Origin: Moringa oleifera
Taxonomy: Eukaryota; Streptophyta; Magnoliopsida; Brassicales; Moringaceae
Assembly (NCBI GenBank): GCA_021397835.1
Contig: JAJFZO010000065.1
Coordinates: 1,116,001 to 1,180,000 of the forward strand
Reading direction: 5' to 3'
Length of the DNA stretch: 64,000 nt
The position numbers and the translations under genes are program-made. Positions 45,088-56,179 of the stretch are shown here, piece after piece. Position 1 is the first letter of the stretch. The number at the start of each line of letters is the position of its first letter. Below the pieces are notes generated by a model. The model was not told where the DNA came from and made no database searches. It saw only the letters and a program-made list of their open reading frames with translations.

Positions 45088-48000
45088 CAACCAGGTTAAG
45101 AGAGCTCCCTGGTTGCCTCATATGGCACACTTAGGACTACTGCTATGTATGGGCTGTTTTTGCCAAAATGATTAATGAATAAATCAGCTTTCTTCACCTT
45201 GTCTGCAATAAAAGCCAGATTTTGGTCTATCCTTCATCAAGATTTATATCATGATCATATGGTATGCTTAGTGACAAAGGCAAACATTGCTGTATCATTT
45301 TTGCCTTAATTGATCAAGTTGACAGAATCATCAATTATTAGATTAAGGCGATAATTAAATAATCCTAATTAAAAACTGAATGCAATCAAATCTCATTTAA
45401 CGGCTCCCTCTTCTGAGCAAGAGCATAGCTTCCCTGTGGTCATCATCTAAGTCTCTTTCCTTCAAGTCTTTGTTAACCTCTCTATGAATTAAAAAAAAAA
45501 AAAATCAGGTGATGGAATATAGTTATTCTGCCATTAATCATGCAACAGCTAAGTTAGTATCTTCATAATGTTGATCTATTGAAATCTCATGATGCCTTTA
45601 TTGAGACATAAATTGATGTTCAATAACAATTGAGCAAAGAACATATGACAAACTTGGTTAGAATTTGGATTTATCTTTTTTTTTTTTTTACTTTTTGAAT
45701 AACAAAAATATATATCTTTATAATTTATCATGCCAGTAAAAAAAACATGACAATAAAATAAATCATGTTGGTTTATTTTATGATACAATTAAGTATTGCA
45801 TGTGAACATCTGCTTAAAAGATTAAAGAAATTAGATCAACGGATGATCGTATGATCATTTCCATTGACAACTTATTTTCTTACTATTTTGCTATAAATAG
45901 ATTCCATTGGTTAACCTGAATTATCTTTTTGCCTTACTATAACTCCAATGGCTAATATAAGTAAGCAAATAAAAACCAATAATATTATGTTATGGCACGC
46001 TGTTTTAATTGAAGCAAATATCAAAGAACACGTACAAATTAAGTATAGTGTGAGTTTATCACATGCCCTAATTAAACACACTGCACTATGAAGCAATGCC
46101 AATGGTGGTTCCTCTTCTTCTTCTTTTTTTCCCCTCGTTTTGTTTAGCTTGTCGAGGAAAGATTGGGATCCTATTAGTCCGCTCATGTTTCTTTTAGTTA
46201 AGCTTGCATTGTCATCTTATGTTTCTTGTAGTTCCACTTCAGTTGTCTTTCTTCTTATCCACTCTTCTGTCTGACTCTAATTAATTAAGAGCTTACTCAC
46301 TAGTTAAAATGATATTATCTAAAAACAAACTCCAAGAAACCATTTATGCATGCAGAGTAGCCATGTGATCAGCTTCGTAGATACCGAGCTTTGTGATCTA
46401 AATCAAATTATTTATTTTATTGGATTGAGTTAGGAGCAGGTATATGATCTGATCAAATAATGTTTATAATTTTCAGAGAGTTGAGTATTTCAAGGATAAG
46501 GCATCCCCTTTTATAGTTATATACCCACGAGGTCGAATCTGGTCAAGCTCGGGATAGTTAATTAAGTTGGCTGCACTCACTCGGATTTGAAGGAAACTGG
46601 TACTCCGACACTTAACGGACTTGGTTAATCAAGGAAATTAATTATACGATAATCTATTAAGCAGACCACGTGGGTTGTTCTTATCTCTGTATTAGTTGAA
46701 GCCTTTGTATAGAAGATATGCCTCTGATTAATTGTGATTAAATGCACATGGGGAAATAATTATCACGCTATAATCCAAATTAATAAGCCAATGAGATTAC
46801 CAGAGTCAGATCCACGTAGGCATGAAATTAAAGGTTGAGACAGATCAGAAAATTAAGAGGAGATAGTGGACGTCTGTGCAGACACGTGATTCATAAAAAC
46901 AGTAGAAGAGAAGATAGAGAGAGGGACAACTGGACAATGGCAGGTACTCAATTATCCTACTTTTTTTCTTTTTTCTTTTTTAAATAAAGATAGAATAATT
47001 GAGTGAACCTTTATTAAGATATTGTCACGTGGGGGACTTCTTTTTCCATAATTATGAGTTAGAAAAACTCTTTTCTCTTTTCCAATAATTGAGATTGAAT
47101 ATATTTCACAAATTTTCTTTCTTTTTATAAAAAATATATAATCAACAAAGCACCAAACTCAGATCTCTCTTCTTCTTCTTGTTTTTTTTCCCAATCCCTT
47201 TACTGTTTATTCTAAATAATAATAATTCAATCTTGATTTTTGTTATATAATAAAACTAAATTATTTTTAGGATAAACAATTAAAAACTTAAACGTTATGT
47301 ATTTTTTAATTTAAATCTAAAATTTCAATTTGGTTTGATTTTATTTCGAAAATATTAATTTAGTTTAAATTAAATATTTACTTAAATTAATGTTATAAAA
47401 TTAAAAGCATTTTTTATAGTTGAAATGTCTAAAAAAATCATTCAAATGAATTTCACACTCTATTTTAAATTAATATGTTAAATTTGAACAATTTTAAACT
47501 TATAAATTATTTTTATTAATTTTTAAAATTTTTATGATATGAATTTTAAAAAAATATTTTTAATATTAACAAATTTTAATTTTTGTGATGATAGTTTGAA
47601 TGGTTTTTTATGTTTTTGCAAACATCTAACCAAAATTGATTGTGTAAAATTTTTGATTTGAATATTTTTAATTTTAATTTTTTGATAAAATTTAAATTGA
47701 AAGATTAGATGTAAAATTAAAGCTTAGAATTTGAATTAAAAATATATTAGTTTAAGTTTTTTAATATTTACTTTTAATTTTAACTAAACGTTTTGATATT
47801 CTGATTTATTCATTTTTTGATATTTTTAATTTGAAATCTTTTGTTTGATATTAACCTTTACGATTTTATATATTATTTGATAATATAATTTTAAAATAAT
47901 ATAAAATTTAGAGACTTGTTTGTACATGTCATTATTTTTTATAACTGATACTTACATTAAAAAAAATTAATGTCTTAGCTTGTATTATGAGCATATGCAT

Positions 48001-48744
48001 GAATATTAAATTATATAATTAAATATGGTTTAACAAACAAATTAAATCTCTTCTGAAAACACAGAATATTATATTTATGGGAGAAATAAATGCTTCCTAG
48101 TGACCTCTCATGACTCATTTAAAACGTGTTAGAGAAGTTACTTGGTTTCTACAACCGCCAGAAGGTAAATTACATGCTCATTCTTGTACACAAGGTGAAG
48201 TTATTAAATTAAAGTAAAAGTAAACATTATTTAATAATTTATATTTTATTTTTTTAATCAAATTTTAATTTTTAAATAAATTTTAATCTATTAATTTCAA
48301 TCAAATTAAAATTTTTTATAAAATTTTGAATTTTTTTATAAATGTAAGAAAATATTTTCAGAATCATTAAAAAAATTCAAAATTTTTTTGGATACAACAT
48401 TTACTCTTAAAGTAATTATTAGACTAGCAGTGTTATTATTTTACAGTCAGCAAAATTATTCTTCAATAATTGCATGAGGGCTGGAGGTATAGAATTGTAA
48501 TTTCGAGCTACATTCAAGGACGTTTCTGGAATTTAATTCATGGAAAACGACAAACTAATTTGGAAACAACAATTAAGTCAGGATCACACACAGAGAGAGG
48601 GCAAGAGATAAAATTAAAGCTGAGTGAAATCGGCGATGCTGACCGAATGGCTAATAAACTCGTATGAATACCAAGTCAGTGATTTTCCTGACAAAAGAAG
48701 GAGATCTGAAGAATTGCTGTAACCCTTAGAGGAGTAGAGCTCCC
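45088..48744. other. Intergenic, partly duplicated, AT-rich
   Basis: 45088-46860 parallels the 3' flank of the gene at 26226 and, at 45800-46180, the 5' flank of the gene at 43390. About 47010-47130 shares a short dispersed sequence with 16670-16790 (ATTAAGATATTG, ACTTCTTTT, ATTATGAGTT.GAAAAA). 47220-48400 is AT-rich low-complexity sequence. No gene and no clear TATAAATA box is seen ahead of 48745. Confidence 0.5.
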
Positions 48745-50389
48745 ATGGCGCATGCGGGATCTTTTCTGTTTGTGTTAGGCTTGTTTGCCAGTGTAGCCCT
48801 TCTTAACCCACTAAGCTGTTCTGCCCAGCAGCTGTTCGTTTTCGGGGACGATCTCTACGCTCCCCGCCTCCGCTATCTCACTGATAACACCGACCCATCT
48901 GCCTCTGAACCTTTGGAGATCTCCACTGGCAAAATCAGTCGACGTATTGTTCCTGACTATATTGGTAAGAATTTAGTCGGACTTCTTGAAGACCAAATCT
49001 CCAAGTGTTTGTGAACGATGTCGTTGATTTATGCCGATTAAATGCTTGCTTCAAAGACCCATCCGTTAAATTGCGAGCTTTGAGTAGCTGATGACCCAAT
49101 TACTCTCTTTCAATGGTGTTTTCTGATTAGGCTTTGTAAACACTGCAGCTTCATATATCTTCTATGTAATTGAACTGACTGGCTTTGTCGTTGACTGGTG
49201 CTGCAGCCGAGTTTCTGGGTATTCCATCTGTTCCATCCATCCTGAACGTGAAAGCTGATTTCTCTCATGGAGCCAGTTTCGCCATGGCTGGTGCTACTGT
49301 TCTTGGCATCCATCATACCACGGTAAGCAACTGTTCTTTGCCTCAATTACTGGAAAGTGGATATTTGGGATCGGCTATACAGAGATGCCATCTGATAATG
49401 ATTTGATCAAATCTTGCCCAATTTCTGCTGTGGAAAGAAATCATTATATCAGCCTTATGTGTACTTGGATTTTTCAGATGAATTTCAGCGACCAGGCAAA
49501 AGCATTCATAAGGAACAAGGATAAATGGAGTAGCCAAGAGCGAGAAGAAGCTCTTTACTTGATCTACATAGGCGCCAACGACTACTTGGACTTCGTAAAA
49601 ACTCACCCAGACCCAACTCCAGAGCAGCAAGTAAGATTCGTACTTGAAGTGACTGGTCAGATAAAGAAAGTACTCAAGGTAACTTAATTAATTGAATCTC
49701 ATCAAGAACTCGTGAAGCTCCAATGAATTTGTCTTACGCTCCTCCATGAACGAAGGTGTTTAGAACCTATAGTTTTACTGTACGCATGCAGGCCATTCGA
49801 AGAGTTGGAGGAAGGAAATTTGCCTTCCAGAATCTGGCACCCCTTGGTTGCTTACCCATAATGGAAGCCGACAGGCTTGGGTGTGTTCGTACATTACCCT
49901 CACTTATGGCAGCAGAGCACAATCAGATTCTGTTGAAGATCATGGAGCAGTTAACAAATACCTTAGATGGGTTCCAGTTCTCCGTCTTCGACTATTTCCA
50001 TTCAGTCGTGCGCAGAATCAGGCATCCTCTACGCTATGGTACGCACCCCATCCTCATTCAAGTTAGCTTAACCTTGCATCAAAGTCAGTGTCGACCCTGA
50101 TCATAACCCCCCCTTCCTTTTTTTTTTTTTTTTTTTTTTCTTTTCTTTTCTTTTTGATTCATGATATGAAGGGTACAGTGAGAGGAAGGTGAAGAAGGTG
50201 ACAGAGATAACCGATAGACAGATGTCACAGCTGATGTGGAGCGCGGACCCATCTGTGGTTCAGCCTGTGAACCTGAGGGAGCTATATGTTTTCCCCTTAG
50301 GTGTGCCGTTTGAAGTGGTGGTCGGCGAGCTCAAAGTCCGTGGAGACGACGGCCAACGTAAGCAGCCAAGTTACTACTCTTCCATCTAA
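48745..50389 (+). CDS. GDSL-family protein without catalytic residues (pseudoenzyme or early pseudogene)
   Basis: Five exons: 48745-48964, 49207-49322, 49478-49678, 49792-50038 and 50172-50389. They join in frame into 333 residues with no stop, and all introns are GT-AG. Yet block I reads FGDDLYAPRL: the nucleophile Ser is Asp36 and the AGN after it is gone. The WSDG segment of exon 1 is also lost, and exon 5 runs YGYSERKVKKVTEI straight to MSQLMWSADP, so the cysteine region and the whole Asp/His block are absent. Blocks II-IV ([26 protein letters not shown]) remain. The closest relative is the gene at 30851. It could be a stable non-catalytic protein or a locus decaying through in-frame deletions. 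Confidence 0.8.
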
Positions 50390-52527
50390 TCTAAGAAAAA
50401 TGAAGACTCTAATGTGGAGAGTAGACCTGAAAACGTGGTCGTTTTTAATGTATGGATGGCCTACTTTTAAGTGGGTTTAATAAATAAATGAGGATTATTT
50501 CGGTGCTCTTCCTCCCACTAACAAAACCTATGGAGGTAATGTTGATGAACTATCAATTTGTTTTCCCATTTATGGCTGTGACAGAAAGTATTAGTACAGC
50601 GCCCTTGATGTAATTGTCGGATAAAAGTTAAATCAATCAAAACTAATCAGTAAAAATTTAATTTATTATTAGAAATTTATAATAATTGTAAAGGAAATAT
50701 TTAAAAATTGTATATTTTTCTTGCATGGTATCTGGATTAAGTAAGAAGGTGAGGGCTGGTGACTGGTCGGGTTGATCTGGTTCATAAACTTATGTTTTCA
50801 GTTTGATCCATAACAAAATTCAGTGAGTTTTTACTGTGACCGATCTTAGTTGAATTTGTTTATTTAAAAAAATGACTTGTAGCTAATTTATTATCTATTT
50901 AAAAAATTAACGAATTATTATTGAATTTTAAATGAATTATATATGAACTAGATTAATAAATAATATAAACACTTAGTAAATTAATAAATTTAAAATTTTA
51001 AGATATTAATTATTTTAAGTATAATATTAAAATTAATAGAATTTGTGAGCGACATATACTGTTTTTTAATTGTAAAATAAATTTTAAATTATTTAATGGT
51101 ATTTAATTAAAAATACATATTATTTTAATTTTATGAAAATAAATTAACTTATTAAAAAATATATACATTATAAAAAATAACTATATATGTTATTATTTTT
51201 TATTAATTAATTTATATTTTTATGAAATTTATTATATAAATCAAATTAAATGTAAACGGACAAATGAGTTTAATCCATTAATCTATTTAATTAACCTTAA
51301 AGAATTGATTTACTGGAAAGTCTGATTCAAAATTAAAAATCATAACTTGACCTATTTATAAAACCAATGATCTTAATCCAATTTATTTATCAAATAAATC
51401 AAGTTAAAACCCATCAAACCATAAACGCGAGAACATGAGAACCACGAGTCCAACAATGAAGCTCATGTGAATGCAAAGGCTAGCCCTTTAGGGGGTTTGC
51501 GCTGCCAATGGGTTCTATGTAAATGCCTCATTGGCCCACATATAGGCTTACTCTGTGAAATTAACGGATTCATAGGCCTGGAATCAGGAGAGAGAGCTAA
51601 TTACTTCGGCTAATCAGTCTTCTGGGTCAGGCCCATTTAAGCTCCAGATTGGACCAAACCCAAAAAATGCAAGAACTTGATGAGATACGCAGACAGGCAA
51701 CCCATTTCTAATTTTTAACATTGTCTCTAATGAATGTCGAGTAAAATACAAGACCATGATTTAAGTGACTGTAACTCTGCTGGAAAGTTCATCAGGCTTG
51801 GGAACCAACAATCACAAGCAGCTTTTATTTCCTTAAATCTTTTGTTTTTCTGTGCCAATCAATAGAAGCCATTGTGCTCTTAAAAGTGCAACAAGCTCAA
51901 GTGATCTCAATATATAATTTATTATATTAATATAAATATAAATAAATAAGATCCTAATTATTTACTTTATTAAATTATCATATATTAACATATTTTTAAA
52001 ATAAAAATCACATTTATTAAAGACTCTTATACTAATCATATTTTTCTACATAATGCGACTTACAGTCTCGCATGGCTCATGCATTCACAACCTTCTTCTG
52101 CAACACCAGCAACTTTGTCTCAAACTTGTTGACAAGATTGGCTCCGGTATTTCCATGACTATAATGAATTAGCCACTGATGTTCATGAACCACAAGATTA
52201 GGTGAATTAAACCAGCTGGTAAACCATAGGGTAATTTATATTATCAATTCCATAATGAAAGATAGTTGATTTATGGTCACTTGACCAGTAAAAACCCTTT
52301 AGGTGGCAGGAGAGATTAAGTGGCATAAACTTGATGAAGGCTTAGTGGGGAGACAGTTGATAATGGGAAGGCCCAACTGTGTGCTTATTGTACCTCAATC
52401 ATCACTAATTACAGACAATTATGTACAAAGACATGCTGTGTCACAAAATAATTTATCCTAATGTTTATAATATTATCTTCAAATCTATCATATTAATAAA
52501 ATAAATAACCTAATAAACAAATTTCAT
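50390..52527. other. Intergenic, upstream of the gene at 52605
   Basis: AT-rich without a gene up to about 51420. From about 51560 it carries the upstream block shared with the gene at 56180 (listed separately). Confidence 0.5.
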
Positions 52528-52535
52528 TATAAATA
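51560..52535 (+). repeat. Upstream block shared by the genes at 52605 and 56180, copy 1
   Basis: Contains CAGATTGGACCAAACCCA (about 51645), AGAGATTAAGTGGCATAAAC (about 52311) and GGGAAGGCCCAA, in the same order as 55290-56129. Confidence 0.75.
52528..52535 (+). promoter_or_regulatory. TATA box of the gene at 52605
   Basis: TATAAATA in CATTATAAATATCAAGCAAC, 77 bp before the ATG. Context matches the gene at 56180, not the gene at 22068. Confidence 0.65.
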
Positions 52536-52604
52536 TCAAGCAACCTGAAGGCAGCTAACCGACAAAACCTGGAAGCGCTACTACAACCCAAAAGAGTGTC
52601 TCTA

Positions 52605-54149
52605 ATGGCGAATCCGAGCTCTTTCCTCTTTGTGTTTGGTTTATTTGCGAGTGTAACCCTTCTCAACTCCCTCAGTTGCCAAGCCATACAATTGTTCATT
52701 TTTGGTGACTCGAACAACGATCCCGGAAACAAGAAGTATCTCACTAATGCTCCAGTTCCAGCTTCCTATTGGCCATATGGTGTCTCTATCGACAAACCTA
52801 GTGGAAAGTGGTCCGATGGCCGCATTGTCGCCGACTTCATCGGTAAGAATCACTGTTTACCAGAGTAACATACGCGACCAGAGAAGGCTCTGTGTCTTCT
52901 TTGTTCACTGTGCTTTCGAGCTTATTAAAACCTGAAAGCTAGTGTGTACTGTTTGGCACCTGAAAATTCACTGGTTGCATGCAGCTGACTTCTTAGGAAT
53001 TCCAGAGATTCCTGGGTTCCTGAACAAGGACGCAGATTTCACTTATGGAGCCAACTTTGCCGTTGCTGACGCCACTGTTACTGGTACCCCAAATGAGACG
53101 GTAAGTAACCTCAAGTGCCAATGTTACGTAGCCCGACATTCATGCATCTCTAACTTTATAAAGTTTTTCCGTTCTCTTCATTGCGAGCAAAGTTGATGGA
53201 TTGTATTTCTCAGATGACTTTTACTGATCAAGTTGCGTCATTCACTGGCAATAAGAGCTTATGGACTGATGATCAACGCCAAGCAGCTATTTACATGATC
53301 TACATTGGTGCTAATGACTACTTGAATTCCTTGGATTCTCTCTCAAAAGCTTCCACCAACAAACTACGAGAAGATCTTGTAAATGAAGTGATTGCCAGAA
53401 TAAAGGAACAACTCACCGTAAGTTAATCAGTTTCTCCTGATGAATGAGTTCAATATATACTTCAGAATTAATTTCCTCAATCTTTTCATGCAGAACTTAT
53501 ACAACGCGGGAGGAAGGAGATTTGTGATCCAAAATTTGGCACCTCTCGGCTGCTTACCGATTGTGAAACAGTTATATAAACAAGGAAATCACTGTTACGA
53601 GTTAGCCACGAATTTGGCAGAACAACACAACACGCATCTGTTGGAGACCTTGAAGGAATTGAATCAAACCTTAGCCGGCTTCAAATATTCTTACTATGAT
53701 TATTTCAATTCAATTCTGCGCAGACTCGCGAGTCATGGAAATTATAGTAAGTCATGAAGACTCGGAGCTAGGTTTATATCTGACCTTGATCATTAATTAA
53801 TTTTTCGTTCTTTCCTTTTAAAGGATACTTTACGGCAGACCTCTCGTGCTGTGGTGTCGGAACACATTTTGCTTATGGCTGTGGGAAAGTAAACGTTCAT
53901 TCCCATCTGTGCAATTATCAGAGAGGTTATCTGTGGTTTGATGGAAGGCACAACGCAGAGAAAACCAACGAAGCAATTGGACACTTGATGTTCAGCGCAG
54001 ACCCATCAGTGATTTCACCTAATAACGTAAGAGAGCTATCTGTTTTCCCTACACAGGGTGCAAACAAGTATTTTGCCAATCTGAGCAAAATGATGAAGAA
54101 GTATTGGATGCCAACTCTGACATGGAACGAGTACACCGGCAGCCAGTGA
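52605..54149 (+). CDS. GDSL-type hydrolase, ESM1/MyAP-like (complete)
   Basis: Five exons: 52605-52842, 52985-53100, 53214-53417, 53494-53746 and 53824-54149, giving 378 residues. Motifs are [10 protein letters not shown] (Ser36), [40 protein letters not shown] and [13 protein letters not shown] (Asp310, His313). The tail ([18 protein letters not shown], then NEYTGSQ) corresponds to that of the gene at 22068, to which the protein and 3' flank are closest. Its promoter instead matches the gene at 56180. All SGNH residues are kept, so it may be active. Secreted by its signal peptide. Confidence 0.92.
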
Positions 54150-54589
54150 ACAGTAGTAATATATGACAAGGCTTTGCAGTTACACTATCTTGCATGTTAA
54201 ACTAAAATCTTGGTGTTAAAGTCCAAGAAAAAATTTAAAGAATAGTGTGAATCTTGGTGAAAAATCCAAGTTATTTTGTATCTAAAGACTATGTATCTTC
54301 CTGTATGTTGAATGAGTGGGTTCAATTTTCCAGCCTTCAAACTAATATGACTTCAAGTATTAACTATCCTTTGGCTTCATCAAAAATGCACTCATGGCAT
54401 GCCATTAATGAAGAAGACATTAAAGAAAGCATTAGGCTCGTGTTATCACAATACCCTATTTACACTCCTATACTGAACTATGAACTTAACATCAATTGAT
54501 GAATATGCTTTCACTTATTTTGTTTTCTATGATTTTAAAAATATTTGGGTTCTTTTTAATTTAATTTTTCATTAAATATATACGTGGGT
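54150..54589. other. 3' flank of the gene at 52605
   Basis: Parallels the 3' flank of the gene at 22068 (shared CTTGGTGAAAAATCCAAGTT and TTATTTTGTATCT, and CCCTATTTACA). No gene is seen. Confidence 0.6.
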
Positions 54590-55285
54590 ATGAGAGGTAG
54601 TTTATCGTCACAGATCGGGAGTTTCACGTATAACTTGTTGGTGAGATACCTTTTAAGTTCACTTTTGTTATAGATTGAACTCTTTTATATGTGGTTGCCC
54701 ACTAGCTTTGACTACTTTCAACACGAGAGGCTTAAACTCATTTTCATAGCTTTGATTTGCAACCTGATCGTGTTTAATTACTCCTTCGCATGTACAACAC
54801 CAATCGATCACGCTTACATCACAATGCGAGATGTGACGCTCCACCACTCAAAATTATGCATGTCAGTCGCACATGACGGCGGATTGACACCAACTTTTCC
54901 TAAGATCGATCAACGACTCATTCGAGTTCTTTATCTATCTGTCCCACCACAACGGGACTCAACTTTCGGATTTACCCTTAAGTGGGCGTGAGTGCTTAGA
55001 GGGGCCACATCTGTTTGACTTCCTGCTTGCTCCTCCTCATGTTCATTTGGTAGGAGTTTCACCCATATTAATCAAGGTGCTTGGTGAGCGAACACAAACA
55101 GGAGCCGATTCTCCTCTGAAACTACTTATCACTGACCAAAACTTTACATGACGTAACGTTTCCACGGGGCACTTTCATGGTCACCCTCCCTATAGCTACA
55201 GCCCTTGACTATGAAATTCATGGAATGCGTGCTTCAAATTAGCACGATGGTGTGCACTAATAACGGATTACGTGTAAAGGCTTCT
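54590..55285. other. Less AT-rich insert of unknown origin
   Basis: About 700 bp with clearly more G and C than its surroundings, lying exactly between the duplicated 3' flank of one gene and the duplicated 5' flank of the next. It has no similarity to the GDSL array. A + frame (54689-54991) is open but unlike any family I recognise. It may be a transposon fragment or solo LTR; I could not find convincing terminal repeats or a target-site duplication. Confidence 0.45.
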
Positions 55286-55289
55286 GAAA

Positions 55290-56129
55290 TTCATGGATTC
55301 ACAGGCCAGGAATCAGGTGAAAAACAAGTAATTAATACTGACAATCAGTCTTTTTGGGTCAGGCCTGATTAAGCCCCAGATTGGACCAAACCCAGAAAAT
55401 GCAAAAAATTGATGAGATGGGCAGGCAGGCATTTAATCTCCAATGTCTAATCTTTAACATTATCTCTAATGTAGAGTAAAACACAAGCTATGATTTGAGT
55501 GATTGTGATAATGCTAGAAAGTTAATCAGGCTTGAGGACCAACAATCAGAAGCAGATTTTATTTCCTTAGCTTTCATTTTTCTGTGGCAACCAATAGAAG
55601 CCAATGCGCTCTTAAAAGTCATGACAAGCTCAAGTGATGATCTCCCCTTCCGGAACAACCAATCCAAAAAAGTGGAAAGATGGTAGTGCTATCATCTAAA
55701 TTCTACAATTAAAAGCATCAAACTTTTTTCACAATCTGATTTTTATTAATTTTTTTATCAATATTAATATAAATGTAAATAAGTTAATTAAATTTAACTT
55801 TTTATTTTGTTAAATTATCCTTATATGATCATCAATGCAACATATGACTTATTAGTTACTTAACCTGTAAATAAACCTTTCTACGTGGCAAGAGAGATTA
55901 AGTGCCATAAACTTGATGAAGGTTTCAGTGGGGAGACAGTTAATAATGGGAAGGCCCAATTGTGTGCTTGTTGTACCTTAATCATCACTAATTACAAGCA
56001 ATTATGGTACAAAAACACGCTAGCCACCAAAAGAAATCTGGATAATTATCCTAATGTTTATAATATTATCTTCATAATCTATCATATTAAGAAAATAAAT
56101 AACCCAATAAGCAAAATTCATTATAAATA
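55290..56129 (+). repeat. Upstream block shared by the genes at 52605 and 56180, copy 2
   Basis: Partner of 51560-52535, running down to the TATA box. The two copies differ by small indels and substitutions. Confidence 0.75.
56122..56129 (+). promoter_or_regulatory. TATA box of the gene at 56180
   Basis: TATAAATA in CATTATAAATATCAAGCAAC, 58 bp before the ATG. Confidence 0.65.
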
Positions 56130-56179
56130 TCAAGCAACAGAGCTTTTACTAATGTGCCGATGCAAAAAAACAAATTATA

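Noticed and set aside
48745..50389. Calling this locus a plain pseudogene
   Set aside because: No stop, frameshift or broken splice site is visible; it is reported as an intact reading frame without catalytic residues.
54689..54991. 100-codon open frame in the unexplained insert
   Set aside because: No ATG of good context, no recognisable domain and no homologue known to me; kept only as part of the insert.
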